Source of the DNA: Mycobacterium sp. OAS707
GTDB lineage: Bacteria > Actinomycetota > Actinomycetes > Mycobacteriales > Mycobacteriaceae
Direction of reading: 5' to 3'
Length of the DNA: 64,000 bases
Assembly (NCBI RefSeq): GCF_014873705.1
Contig: NZ_JADBDS010000001.1
Span: forward strand, 2,098,203 to 2,162,202
Shown: in pieces, positions 7,674 through 16,224 of the stretch
Numbering within the stretch: the first letter of the stretch is position 1
Layout of the letters: every line of letters starts with the position of its first letter
The notes under the pieces: generated by a model
Seen by the model: the letters and a program-made list of their open reading frames with translations, nothing else
What the model was told of the DNA's origin: nothing
The model's database searches: none
Position numbers and translations under genes: made by a program

Positions 7674-8456
7674 ATGGGTCCGAAGGGAGACGAGTTGGCC
7701 AACGCAACGAACATCGAGCCGAGAGCAGTGGTGAGGTGGCGATGGATCGCTGCGGTGCTGGCGCTGAGCCAGTTGGCCGCGCCGTTCGTCGCCGAAGCGA
7801 TCGCCGGTAATTTCCTCGAGTCGGGCGCCACGAACGAGGCGCTGATCACGCCGGCCGGGTACGCGTTCGGGCTGTGGGGTTTGATCACTGCGCTGAGTGC
7901 GGCGACGGCAGTGGCGGTCCTGCGCTATGGCCTGGGCGCGTGGTGGGAGACGAGCCTGCTCATCGACGCCGGCGTGGTGTTCGTCGGATTCAGCGTGTGG
8001 CTCGTGGTGGCCGCGCAGGACTGGCTGTGGGTCAGCGTCGTGGTCTTCGCGGTGATGGTGTCGGCGTTGATCCATATCATGCGACTGCTGGTTCGACGGC
8101 CGCACGACATGACGTGTCCACGGTGGCTGGTGGTGTTGGCGACGGTGACGTTCGGTCTGTATCTGGGTTGGAGCAGCATCGCGGTGTTCGCGAACGTCGC
8201 TGCGGCGCTGATCAATTCGGGCGTATCTGCGTCGGTGCCGTGGTGGCAGTTCGTCGTGTTGGCGGCTGGCTCGGTGTTCGCGGTGGGGATGACGGCGATG
8301 TTGCGCGGCTCCGCCGGATACGTGGCCGGTGCGTTATGGGCGCTGGTGGCGATCGCGATCGGCGCCGCAGGGCGCGACAGCACGGCGTTGTCGGTGACGG
8401 CAGGCGTCGCCGCGGTGGTCGTGGTGGGTGCGGCGATCGCGGTTCGCCGCCGATGA
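7674..8456 (+). CDS. TspO/MBR-like multi-pass membrane protein
   Basis: 260 residues with about seven membrane helices. The motif ITPAGYAFGLWGLI near residue 58 matches the first conserved block of the TspO/tryptophan-rich sensory protein superfamily; several tryptophans follow (WWETSLL, FSVWLVV, DWLWVSV). TspO proteins bind tetrapyrroles and other small molecules. This one is longer than the classical 160 residues and belongs to the extended family common in actinobacteria. ATG 7674 lacks a good ribosome-binding site; the reading also allows a TTG at 7695 (gagacgag upstream). Ligand unknown. Confidence 0.65.
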   Translation: MGPKGDELANATNIEPRAVVRWRWIAAVLALSQLAAPFVAEAIAGNFLESGATNEALITPAGYAFGLWGLITALSAATAVAVLRYGLGAWWETSLLIDAGVVFVGFSVWLVVAAQDWLWVSVVVFAVMVSALIHIMRLLVRRPHDMTCPRWLVVLATVTFGLYLGWSSIAVFANVAAALINSGVSASVPWWQFVVLAAGSVFAVGMTAMLRGSAGYVAGALWALVAIAIGAAGRDSTALSVTAGVAAVVVVGAAIAVRRR

Positions 8457-8458
8457 AT

Positions 8459-9769
8459 TCATTGCTCCAGCCTCAACCGAACTGGCTGGGGTTCCGGGGT
8501 GAGGCCCGCGAGGATCTCGGCGATCGTGTCGAAGGCATTCGTTTCGGCGATGTTGGCGGACAGCGTGCGCGCGGCGGCGCGATAGCGCTCGTTCGACAGG
8601 ATGTCGTCGACGGCCGCGGTGATGTGCGACGGCGAAAGACGTTTGGCGTCAAGGGTTATGGCCGCTCCGGCAGCGCGCACGCGCACAGCGACCTCGGGCT
8701 TGTCGGCGCCCTCCCCCGCGATGATCAGCGGGATGCCATGGGACAGCGCCTCATGCACCCCGCCGTAGCCGCCGTTGGTGATCATCACGTCGACGTACGG
8801 CAGCAGCTCGCTGTAGGGCAGATAGTCAGTGATGTAGGTGTTCGACGGGATCCTGCCGGGCACCGTCGTGCGCCCCGGCTGGCCGGTCGTCACTACGAGC
8901 AGCAAGTCGCTTCGATGCCCGAGCGCGTCAAGCGTGGGCCGAATCAGGTCAGCGGGATCGTCGTTGTTCCAGGTGCCCTGTGTCACGTGCACCACCGTCG
9001 CGGCGGCGCGGGCATCGGTGAGCCAAGCGTGCGTGGACTCGGTCGTCTGTGCACGAGGGAGGACAGGCCCGGTGAAGACCACGGAGGGTGGCAAATCGCT
9101 ACGCGGGAATTCAAGCGCGGGAATGGTCAGCTGCAGCAGCCGATCGGCGAGCATCGGCCAGTCTGTGAGAAACACCGGCGAGGGTGACGACCCGAGTTCG
9201 CTTACGCAGCGGTTGAATTCGGCTTGAATGTCGGCGAACAGTACGCGTTGCACGAACCAGTGCATCCCGCCGTAGTCCGTGTTTGGGCGTGGCTGCCAGG
9301 CCATGCCGAACGGCGGGGTATCGGCACTGGACAAGGTCAGCGGCCCCACGCCGCACACGAGGACAGGCGGACGCCGCAGGTCGCTCGAGATCAACGGCAC
9401 GGCACCGGTGAACGCGACGTCGCACAACACCGCGTCGACCTCTGCTGTGTCCACTGCGCCGAGCAGCGCTTGGTATTGCGCTGCCATGGGTTCGATGAAA
9501 ACCGAGCGCATTTCGGTGCGTCCGGCCAACAACCGGTTCATCAGCGAGGGCAGCCATGCCCTGCCAACGCTCCTACCGCGCTGCGCAGACGGCTGCCCGG
9601 CGAGTGGCAGATCGATCGCGTGAGCGCCAGAGCTGCTGATCGAATCGTGGTAGCGCGCGGCGGTGAGCATGGTTACGTGGTGGCCGCGGTCGTGCAGATC
9701 CGCGGCGATGCGCAGCATCGGCATGACATGACCGGCCAAGGGGCTTGCGGCTAGGAGATATCGGGCCAT
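8459..9769 (-). CDS. MGT-type glycosyltransferase (GT1 family)
   Basis: 436 residues from MARYLLAASPLAGHVMPML. The first block has the acceptor-domain start with the His in GHVMP, and the C-terminal half has the nucleotide-sugar motif region NTYITDYLPYSELLPYVDVMITNGGYGGVHEAL in pieces, including the NGGYGGVHEA loop. It is typical of UDP-glycosyltransferases that decorate lipids, terpenoids or antibiotics in the cytoplasm. A longer in-frame reading to 9964 has no family match in its first 65 residues, so the ATG at 9769 is preferred. It converges with the TspO-like gene, with 2 bp between the stops. Substrate unknown. Confidence 0.85.
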   Translation of the reverse strand: MARYLLAASPLAGHVMPMLRIAADLHDRGHHVTMLTAARYHDSISSSGAHAIDLPLAGQPSAQRGRSVGRAWLPSLMNRLLAGRTEMRSVFIEPMAAQYQALLGAVDTAEVDAVLCDVAFTGAVPLISSDLRRPPVLVCGVGPLTLSSADTPPFGMAWQPRPNTDYGGMHWFVQRVLFADIQAEFNRCVSELGSSPSPVFLTDWPMLADRLLQLTIPALEFPRSDLPPSVVFTGPVLPRAQTTESTHAWLTDARAAATVVHVTQGTWNNDDPADLIRPTLDALGHRSDLLLVVTTGQPGRTTVPGRIPSNTYITDYLPYSELLPYVDVMITNGGYGGVHEALSHGIPLIIAGEGADKPEVAVRVRAAGAAITLDAKRLSPSHITAAVDDILSNERYRAAARTLSANIAETNAFDTIAEILAGLTPEPQPVRLRLEQ

Positions 9770-9856
9770 GGCGCCTTTCGTCGACTGTCTATCAGCTGCG
9801 CTGACGCCAAGCGTAGCCATCGATGCATGACCGATGCACACGCTGACAAACGTGTG

Positions 9857-9883
9857 GTTTAGGTGACGGCCTTTCACGGGTAC
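9857..9883 (+). promoter_or_regulatory. SigF-type promoter before the sigma factor gene
   Basis: GTTT (9857-9860), a 17-bp spacer and GGGTAC (9878-9883) match the mycobacterial SigF consensus with one mismatch. It lies 137 bp before the sigma-factor start, which suggests autoregulation. Confidence 0.6.
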
Positions 9884-10020
9884 CCGTGCAGAACCATCTC
9901 GGTTGATCCAACAGCCTGAGCCCGTTGTGGCGTCGCAAATTTCCGCTTCAGCTTTGTTGATCAATCCGCGGATGACGAGGCGTCACTGTTCCGGCCTGCG
10001 CTGTCGGATTAAGGATTGTC

Positions 10021-10857
10021 ATGACGCTCCTCGATACGGCCGACGTCGCGCCCAGCACACGAACCACCACGCCACGGCCTGCACCTGTATCCCGACGGCA
10101 CGACGTCGGCGAATACGACGACGTAGTCGAAAAGTTTCGACGGTTGGCGACTCTGCCGCCGGGCTCAACTGCCTGGAAGCACCAGCGCGAGGCCATCGTG
10201 GTTCGATGCCTCCCGTTGGCCGAACACATCGCGCGACGGTTCAACAACCGCGGCATGGAGTCCGATGACCTGGTGCAGGTGGCCCGTATCGGCCTAGTGG
10301 CGGCCGTGGATCGCTTCGACGTCGAAAATGGCGCGCACTTCGCGTCTTTTGCGATACCCACCATCACGGGCGAGCTGCGTCGACATTTCCGCGACCGGGG
10401 CTGGGCGGTGCGGGTGCCACGCCGCCTCAAGGACATGAACGTCGCTATGTCGTCGACCATCTCAACGCTTACTCACCAACTCGGGCGGGCGCCCGTCGCA
10501 ACTGAATTAGCCGCCGAACTCGGTGTCGACCGGGAGGAGGTAGTGCAGGCGCTGATCGCACGGGACTGCTACCGCCCCACGTCTTTGGACGCCCCGCTGA
10601 CCACCCGTGAGGGTAGAACTGAAACGCTCGGCGCCTCGATCGGCGAAGCGGAGCCTGATTACGAGCTCATACTGAACCGAGAAGTGGTGCGCGCGTTGAT
10701 TGCTCGCCTTGATGACCGCCAGCGCGCTGTGCTGAGAATGCGATTCTTTGAGTCGATGACACAGAGCCAGATCGCCGAGCAGCTAGGGGTGTCGCAGATG
10801 CATGTGTCGCGCATTCTCGCGCGCACACTGGCCGAAATGCGCGACGCACTGGGGTGA
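10021..10857 (+). CDS. RNA polymerase sigma factor, SigB/SigF/SigG family
   Basis: 278 residues. Region 2 is seen from about 60 to 130 (NNRGMESDDLVQVARIGL and the promoter-melting FASFAIPTITGELRRHF). Region 3 follows (LGRAPVATELAAELGV), and region 4 helix-turn-helix closes the protein (MTQSQIAEQLGVSQMHVSR). Length and sequence fit the stress sigma group of mycobacteria. No anti-sigma factor or anti-anti-sigma gene is adjacent, unlike the canonical usfX-sigF locus, so this is a paralogue. The immediately downstream SRPBCC gene is likely co-regulated. A SigF-type promoter upstream suggests auto-activation. Confidence 0.88.
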   Translation: MTLLDTADVAPSTRTTTPRPAPVSRRHDVGEYDDVVEKFRRLATLPPGSTAWKHQREAIVVRCLPLAEHIARRFNNRGMESDDLVQVARIGLVAAVDRFDVENGAHFASFAIPTITGELRRHFRDRGWAVRVPRRLKDMNVAMSSTISTLTHQLGRAPVATELAAELGVDREEVVQALIARDCYRPTSLDAPLTTREGRTETLGASIGEAEPDYELILNREVVRALIARLDDRQRAVLRMRFFESMTQSQIAEQLGVSQMHVSRILARTLAEMRDALG

Positions 10858-10904
10858 GTCGACAAGTTTTCACCCCCAAGCCCCGTATCTGAGAGGAGTC
10901 CCTT

Positions 10905-11366
10905 ATGAGCACAACCATCGCGTCAGTGGACGTGGATCCCCCCATCGAAATGGTCTACAACCAGTGGACCCAGTTCGAGTCGTTTCCGGAATTCATGGAA
11001 GGTGTCGAGCGCATCGAGCAGCGCGATGACACCCATTTGCACTGGGTCGTCAAAGTGGGTCCCGTGACCCGCGAATTCGATGCCACAGTCACCGAGCAGC
11101 ATCCCGACGAGCGGGTGGCCTGGAGATCCGATAGCGGCCCTGACCACGCAGGAGTGGTGACCTTCCACCGACTCGACGCCAACAAGACCCGTGTCACCAC
11201 GCAGATGGATGTTGATCCCGACGGTTTCGTCGAGAACGTCGCAGACAAGCTGGGCATCCTCAAGACTCGCGTCAATGGCGATCTGCAGCGTTTCAAAAAG
11301 TTCATCGAAGACCGGCCGACGGAAACTGGGGCGTGGCGCGGGGACGTCTCGCAGCCAGACGCCTGA
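10905..11366 (+). CDS. SRPBCC family (polyketide cyclase/START-like) protein
   Basis: 153 residues. The pattern ASVDVDPPIEMVYNQWTQFESFPEFMEGV is the standard first strand and helix of SRPBCC hydrophobic-ligand-binding folds, and the C-terminal long helix (VENVADKLGILKTRVNGDL) closes the cavity. Such single-domain proteins are common next to stress sigma factors in mycobacteria and bind lipids or lack a known ligand. A gagaggagtccctt ribosome-binding site precedes the ATG. No catalytic residues can be assigned. Confidence 0.85.
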   Translation: MSTTIASVDVDPPIEMVYNQWTQFESFPEFMEGVERIEQRDDTHLHWVVKVGPVTREFDATVTEQHPDERVAWRSDSGPDHAGVVTFHRLDANKTRVTTQMDVDPDGFVENVADKLGILKTRVNGDLQRFKKFIEDRPTETGAWRGDVSQPDA

Positions 11367-11435
11367 CGACGATGAGTTTCGGCCGGCGCGGTGGTCGTAT
11401 TGAAGCAACGGCAACCCGACGGAACGGAACTTCAC

Positions 11436-12050
11436 ATGGCGCGCACCAACCTCTCGATGTCGATCTCGGCCGACGGCTACGTCGCCGGGCCCGATCAGAG
11501 CGAAGACAACCCGCTAGGGGTGGGCGGACTTGCTGTGCACGACTGGCATATCGGCCCCAACAGGGATCACCCGGTCAACCAGCAGGTGATGTCCGACATG
11601 CTCGACGGCATGGGCGCAACGATCATGGGGCGCAACATGTTCGGACCTGTCCGCGGCGAATGGGGTGACTCGGATTGGCGGGGCTGGTGGGGCGACACCC
11701 CGCCGTATCACTGCCCGGTCTTCGTGCTCACCCACTACGCGCACGACCCGATCGAGATGGCGGGCGGGACCACGTTCCACTTCGTCACCGACGGCATCGA
11801 ATCCGCCTACGCCCAGGCTGAGGCGGCGGCCGGCGGAAAGGACATCTCGATCGCCGGCGGCGCATCGTGCGGTCGCCAAGCGATCAAGGCGGGCTTAGTC
11901 GACGACATCGACCTGCAAGTGTCCTCGGTGATCCTCGGCTCCGGTGAGCGCTTGTTCGACGGCTTCGAGCCCGGCGTGCCGAAGATGGAGCTGGTTCGCG
12001 TGCTCGAGGCTCCCGGCGTCGCACACCTCCGCTACCGCGTCCTGCGCTGA
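11436..12050 (+). CDS. RibD C-terminal / dihydrofolate reductase-like protein
   Basis: 204 residues from MARTNLSMSISADGYVAGP. The start and the ISIAGGASCGRQAIKAGLVDDI block are typical of the RibD C-terminal reductase fold, which binds NADPH (GGAS loop). The GATIMGRNMFGP segment is the usual second motif. Members are mostly uncharacterised reductases and not true folate enzymes. An in-frame GTG at 11391 lies upstream, but the ATG 11436 starts where the family's first strand begins and is preferred. Single gene; no operon signal with neighbours except the same orientation as the sigma-factor genes. Confidence 0.85.
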   Translation: MARTNLSMSISADGYVAGPDQSEDNPLGVGGLAVHDWHIGPNRDHPVNQQVMSDMLDGMGATIMGRNMFGPVRGEWGDSDWRGWWGDTPPYHCPVFVLTHYAHDPIEMAGGTTFHFVTDGIESAYAQAEAAAGGKDISIAGGASCGRQAIKAGLVDDIDLQVSSVILGSGERLFDGFEPGVPKMELVRVLEAPGVAHLRYRVLR

Positions 12051-12128
12051 GCTTTTTGGTGTCATTCGGGGGTCTAACGTCGCGGTACGCTTGCAAGGTC
12101 AAGGAGTTTGCTGGCGAGGGGATCTGCG

Positions 12129-12443
12129 TTGTCGAGTCCGAGAGACCCGTTGAAGGTCGATCCGACAGAGCTGCACTTGACAGCCGACCAGCTCGACGGG
12201 CACGCAAGCGATTTCCTGGCAGCTCATCAGACTGCGCATTCGCGGGCGAGCCAGGCGAAACTCGGGTCGGGCTTGTCGGCCGCCGCGTTGCCGCAGATGC
12301 TCACGGCCTGGGAGGCCGACAGCGCCCGTTTCGGCGAGCATTTTGCAACGAATGCCCAAGGCCACCGCGAAGCCGCGGCCCAGTATGTGAAGACGGATAC
12401 CTCGAGCGCTGACGGCATCGACGACGCGAGTGCCGCGCTGTGA
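12129..12443 (+). CDS. EspC-like ESX (type VII) secretion partner
   Basis: 104 residues, helix-turn-helix hairpin type. It starts VDPTELHLTADQLDGHASDF after a short leader and ends QYVKTDTSSADGIDDA, which contains the YxxxD/E type VII export signal (YVKTD). This is the EspC/DUF2580 class rather than WXG100. TTG at 12129 is preferred because gaggggatc lies seven bases upstream; an alternative TTG at 12150 exists. It is followed after 9 bp by the toxin gene and is inferred to be its co-secreted partner. Confidence 0.75.
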   Translation: MSSPRDPLKVDPTELHLTADQLDGHASDFLAAHQTAHSRASQAKLGSGLSAAALPQMLTAWEADSARFGEHFATNAQGHREAAAQYVKTDTSSADGIDDASAAL

Positions 12444-12452
12444 GCTGAGCCC

Positions 12453-14213
12453 GTGCCGCTGAACTTGAGGGAGCTGCGCGAGTGGCCGCCCGAGATCGCG
12501 GATCTGGCCGGGTCCACCCGTCAGGCTGCCGCGAACCACACGAACTCCGCTGACTTCTACCGGTCGTTGGCGAAAGCTTCCACCTGGGAGGGAGACGGCG
12601 GCGAGGCGGCCAAGGCGGCGATGGTGTCGAGCGCCGGTCAACACGAAGCGGTGGCCGAAAACCTGGGCAAGGCCGCCACCGGCATGGAGCACGCCCAGCA
12701 CGAAGCCGAGGGTGTTGCTCAGAAGATCAAGATCATCCTGGACTACGCCGCGCAGCAGCCTGCGGTGCAGGTCAATGAAGCTACCAATCAAGTGATCCCG
12801 CCGGACACCAGCTATCTGGATGACGAGGCAGCGGCGAAAGTCGCAGCCAAGGTCGCCGACTTACAGGCGCAGATCTCCGCCGTTCTCGCAGACGGCGAAC
12901 GCGTGGATGGCGAATTGGCGGGTGCAATCGGAACCGCCACGGGGACAACACCTCCCGTGAAGAAGACGGCGTCCTCGCTGGAAGACCTGCTGATGCCTGG
13001 TAGCGGGGAACGGAAACCACCGCCGCGGCCCGATGACGGCACGAAGCAGCCGGACAGTCTGGACAGTGCACTGGATCAGCTGGCCGGAAAGCCCGGTGAT
13101 CGACCAGCCACCCCGGGTGGCCAGGCAGGGGCCGACCCTGCGACGGGGTCGGTCCCGCTGGACCCTAAGAAGGTAGAGCAGTTCAAAGCGCTTGCACGAC
13201 AGACGATGCTGAACGACGGAGTGCCGCCGGATCAGATCGAGCAGCGACTCAATGCGATGGTCGCGGCAGCGCAAAAACCACAACCCGCCTACACGCCGCC
13301 AAAACCAGACAAGATGCCACCGCCGAGTTTCAAGGATGGTTTCGCCGACGGCTGGTTCGGCACCGAAGAAGGCATCCGTGACCTGGTCGGCGCGAACGGC
13401 TGGGACGACTTGAAAAAGTCCTGGACCGATATGGCCAAGGGCGCCTGGGACCGGATCACCAACCCCGTCGAGTCCTGGACCGAGGAAGTCGAGCACGCGA
13501 CGAAATACCCGGCGCACTATTTCGGTGAGAAAGCCGGGGAAACAGCCCTCACGGCGCCAGGCGCCATGTTCGGCGGCGAGGGAGCGCTGGCCGCGCGAGC
13601 CGGAGCACTCGACGACCTCACGCGCGTCGGGGCCATCCCTCATGAGCTCATCGATAACCCAACTGCAGCAGGCACATTCGAGCATCACACGCCGACACCG
13701 CTCGGCGACCTACCGAGCCACCATGGTGCACCGACACTCGTACCCGATGCGCCGCCGCCGCTGCCGCCAGATCACCCGATGTTCGACGGCTACGATCCAA
13801 TACCCCCAGGTCCGGAATTCACGCACCCCGACGGCGGGCTGATCTACCCCGACGCAAGCTTGCCCACTAAGCCGTACGCGATACCCGGCACCGTCATCGA
13901 CAACGCCCAAATACCGCAAGGCACCGTCATCGACCGCTTTGGCAGCCCGTTTGGGTCATGGTTGTCGCCGGACGGAACGCCATTTCCGGAACGTGCGCTC
14001 CCTCCGGATAGCGCCACTAAGTCTTACTATCAGTACGCGGTTGACGACCCCACCAAACTTCCAGCGGGATTTCGAATCGAGCAATCTCAAGTGGCACCCT
14101 GGTTCCACCAGCCGGGCGGAGGTATTCAGTACCGTATCATTGGGCCGGACGGAAATGATGCGTCGGTGAATGACTTACTTGACTCAGGATATCTGAAGGA
14201 TCTGCATGGGTGA
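12453..14213 (+). CDS. ESX-exported polymorphic toxin with C-terminal TNT (NAD glycohydrolase) domain
   Basis: 586 residues. An N-terminal helical WXG100/PPE-like export domain (about 1-160) contains STWEGDGGEAAKAA and a YLDDE export-type motif. A proline-rich linker follows (to about 290), then a DGFADGWFGTEEGI segment and a second proline-rich linker. The last about 105 residues form a TNT domain, as in CpnT of M. tuberculosis: IDRFGSPFGSWLSPDGTPF, ERALPP, and APWFHQPGGGIQY with conserved Gln. TNT domains hydrolyse NAD(P)+. The stop overlaps the next gene, as expected for toxin and immunity. GTG start. The domain call is strong; export by ESX and toxicity are inferred. Confidence 0.85.
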   Translation: MPLNLRELREWPPEIADLAGSTRQAAANHTNSADFYRSLAKASTWEGDGGEAAKAAMVSSAGQHEAVAENLGKAATGMEHAQHEAEGVAQKIKIILDYAAQQPAVQVNEATNQVIPPDTSYLDDEAAAKVAAKVADLQAQISAVLADGERVDGELAGAIGTATGTTPPVKKTASSLEDLLMPGSGERKPPPRPDDGTKQPDSLDSALDQLAGKPGDRPATPGGQAGADPATGSVPLDPKKVEQFKALARQTMLNDGVPPDQIEQRLNAMVAAAQKPQPAYTPPKPDKMPPPSFKDGFADGWFGTEEGIRDLVGANGWDDLKKSWTDMAKGAWDRITNPVESWTEEVEHATKYPAHYFGEKAGETALTAPGAMFGGEGALAARAGALDDLTRVGAIPHELIDNPTAAGTFEHHTPTPLGDLPSHHGAPTLVPDAPPPLPPDHPMFDGYDPIPPGPEFTHPDGGLIYPDASLPTKPYAIPGTVIDNAQIPQGTVIDRFGSPFGSWLSPDGTPFPERALPPDSATKSYYQYAVDDPTKLPAGFRIEQSQVAPWFHQPGGGIQYRIIGPDGNDASVNDLLDSGYLKDLHG

Positions 14214-14685
14214 CTCAATTGACTTCTCGCGACTATCAGAGGCATGGCTGTATTGGGCGCCGCTAGCGGGTTTGACGAATGCGCAGACCTCGGATGCTCA
14301 TCCTGGGCACGAAATTCGCTTCAAGTCTGATGACTACTCGTTTCATCTTAAATACAACGACGGCTGGTGGGTGATTGACACGATCGATGATCGGGGTCAG
14401 CTCCACAGCGGTGCCGCCAAGTTCACTACGTACGACCTTGTCGAGAAATACCTAATCTGGCAATGGTCGTCAACCGCCCGGAACGTGCTACGACTTCCCA
14501 GAATTGGTGCCAACTTGTACTCACTGGGCCACAATTCCGATGTTCAGTTCGTACCTGTCAAAGAAGGGATCTACGAACTCCGCATCCCAGAAGGACGCGC
14601 GGTATTGATGGAACCGTCAGCGACAATTTTCAGTCATCTAATGCTGAAATCCGTGAAAGAAATTCAGGAGTTGGTCAAGCCATAA
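14206..14685 (+). CDS. Probable immunity protein for the TNT toxin (Imm61-like)
   Basis: 159 residues, overlapping the toxin gene by 8 bp. The pattern YNDGWWVIDTIDDRGQ, then TYDLVEKYLIWQWSS and LRLPRIGANLYSL is similar to what I recall of the mycobacterial Imm61 immunity proteins: a beta-rich start, a central helix, and a LPRI turn. It should bind and block the TNT domain in the cytoplasm. Codon use shifts to lower GC here than in the toxin's N-terminal part, as usual for exchangeable toxin/immunity ends. The role is firm from position; the family name is moderate. Confidence 0.7.
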   Translation: MGDSIDFSRLSEAWLYWAPLAGLTNAQTSDAHPGHEIRFKSDDYSFHLKYNDGWWVIDTIDDRGQLHSGAAKFTTYDLVEKYLIWQWSSTARNVLRLPRIGANLYSLGHNSDVQFVPVKEGIYELRIPEGRAVLMEPSATIFSHLMLKSVKEIQELVKP

Positions 14686-14695
14686 AGGAGGCTAT

Positions 14696-15025
14696 GTGGG
14701 CCTATTCAAAAAGCAGAAGCAGCCGAAATCGGACGTTGCCACTAATGCCAAGGTCTACTACTCCACCCCTTTTGGCGACACGACAGACGGAAAACAAAAG
14801 CTGTTCTTGCTCGAGCGGGCGGGCATCTTGTACATGCCGGTGTTTCGTAGCGTGGAGTCGATGAAAGAGTTCTACGAACGAATGAATCGAGCCGCCTACA
14901 TGATCCTCGAAGGGGACGTAGCGGGCGTGATGGACACCAACCGCTCAATTGATCAGATGAAACGGGTGGGGGTAGTCATTGAGCCTTTGAGCGAACACCC
15001 GGTTGAGATCTTGCCTGACGCCTGA
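14696..15025 (+). CDS. Small SseB-like protein, possible second immunity factor
   Basis: 109 residues, GTG start 10 bp after the immunity gene, behind taaaggaggct. After a lysine-rich start (KKQKQPK) comes a single domain with LFLLERAGILYMPVFRSVESMKEFYERM and a GVVIEP turn, similar in layout to SseB-type domains. Such proteins recur beside ESX toxins. No signal peptide. Function as an accessory immunity protein is inference; it could also be a chaperone. Confidence 0.5.
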   Translation: MGLFKKQKQPKSDVATNAKVYYSTPFGDTTDGKQKLFLLERAGILYMPVFRSVESMKEFYERMNRAAYMILEGDVAGVMDTNRSIDQMKRVGVVIEPLSEHPVEILPDA

Positions 15026-15161
15026 CTGATGCGGAGCGCTGTCGAACGCGTCACCAGGCGTTCGCGTGCAAGTAGTTTTCCCGAGGCATGAGCGGCGGGA
15101 TGCCGATGGTTTCTGACGTCGCAGCGGTCTCATCGATGCCCTCGCAGTTACTGTCTCGACC

Positions 15162-15479
15162 ATGGAAGGCGACAATTACGAGTTCAAACTTGTCGAGTGG
15201 GCGCACGAGTACGACGGCTACGCGCGGCTGGCCCGCAATCCAGAAAACCTGTGGGAAGTAATTCGGCCGGCGCGCGAAGTCTTCGAGCGGACGGGTGAGA
15301 TTCCCGACTGGGCCGGCGTCGACTTGCTACGTGGCTGGGCTTTCTATCTCGTACGGGCACACCGACACGGTGGTGCCTACGAGCCTCTGCAAGAGGAGTA
15401 TCCAGAGATTAGGTCAATCACTGAAGCCCTCAATCGCCACCCCAATGCGCGCACCGAAGATCGACCTCCGAGGCGTTGA
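15162..15479 (+). CDS. Unrecognised small protein
   Basis: 105 residues, acidic and helical, with VEWAHEYDGYARLARNPENLW and a tryptophan-containing DLLRGWAFYLVRAH centre. No family was recognised. It is 136 bp after the SseB-like gene, with the same orientation and similar codon use, so it may be a further member of the toxin/immunity locus. ATG start behind a weak tctcgacc; no motif suggests an enzyme. Confidence 0.5.
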   Translation: MEGDNYEFKLVEWAHEYDGYARLARNPENLWEVIRPAREVFERTGEIPDWAGVDLLRGWAFYLVRAHRHGGAYEPLQEEYPEIRSITEALNRHPNARTEDRPPRR

Positions 15480-15573
15480 TAGACATCAATATTGGGATCC
15501 ACCGCGTCGATCGGCCGGAGGAGTCACCACCGGTGCGCGTTACGACTGTCGCGCTTCTCCCGAGTGAGTCACC

Positions 15574-16119
15574 TCAAGCCAGCACGGTCGGCGCGAAGAG
15601 ATCGAACAACCGCGCTTCCCATCCGCGGGCGACCCGCCCGGTGCGGGCGCGCTCGGCGATATGCGCACCCACCACGGCGTCAATGAGCGTGGCGGCATCG
15701 ACGTCGGCCCGGAACGAGCCGTCGGCCTTGCCGGCGTCGATCATGGACTCCAATTCAGCGCGCTGCTTGGCGAGGATGCGGCGGAAGAGTTTGGTGAAGT
15801 CGGGATCTTCGTCGGTGAGCATGGCCGCGAAGCCGCCGTAACCGATGCCGACTTCGACGATGTTGACAGCTTCTGTGATGAGCCACCGCAGCCGATCCGA
15901 CGCATCGGCCTGCGCGGCAAGCGGTTCGGGTGTCGTTACTCGCAACAAAGCGGCGGACAGCATGTCGCGTCGGTCGCGGTGGCGGCGGTAAATGGTCGTC
16001 TTGGCAATACCGGAGCGCGCGGCGACCGCCTCGACCGTCACCGATCGCGGTCCCTTGGTGCGCAGCAGCGCGAGGGTCGCATCGGCGATGGCGTCGTCGA
16101 CGTCTTGTCGCTGCACCAT
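15574..16119 (-). CDS. TetR family transcriptional regulator
   Basis: 181 residues. The N-terminal helix-turn-helix is clear: KGPRSVTVEAVAARSGIAKTTIYRRHRDR at about 20-50, read in pieces. The C-terminal ligand domain is AcrR/TetR_C-like. It is divergent from a small membrane protein with two overlapping palindromes in between, so it very likely represses both. The dxs cluster begins 0.8 kb away on the other side of that small gene, but the palindrome is not repeated there. Ligand unknown. Confidence 0.9.
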   Translation of the reverse strand: MVQRQDVDDAIADATLALLRTKGPRSVTVEAVAARSGIAKTTIYRRHRDRRDMLSAALLRVTTPEPLAAQADASDRLRWLITEAVNIVEVGIGYGGFAAMLTDEDPDFTKLFRRILAKQRAELESMIDAGKADGSFRADVDAATLIDAVVGAHIAERARTGRVARGWEARLFDLFAPTVLA

Positions 16120-16159
16120 TCGCGCCTCCTCCGTCCGGGAATACCAGTCGCCGGAAGAA

Positions 16160-16199
16160 CGCTACACTAAACGTAGCGATACGCTACACGTAGCGTATC
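16160..16199. promoter_or_regulatory. Two overlapping palindromes, probable TetR operator
   Basis: First element: CGCTAC (16160-16165), 7 bp, GTAGCG (16173-16178). Second: 10-bp arms GATACGCTAC (16178-16187) and GTAGCGTATC (16190-16199) around a 2-bp centre. The two share base 16178. They lie between the divergent TetR gene and the membrane protein gene. Confidence 0.75.
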
Positions 16200-16224
16200 G
16201 GCATCGACTAAAGATCGTAGAGAG

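Noticed and set aside
7874..9187. 437-codon plus-strand ORF
   Set aside because: Crosses the ends of the TspO-like gene and the antisense of the glycosyltransferase; Gly/Arg-rich translation without motifs.
15574..16199. TetR as cluster regulator of the terpenoid genes
   Set aside because: Its palindromes (CGCTAC/GTAGCG) are not part of the four shared cluster elements; only a short GTAG similarity exists.
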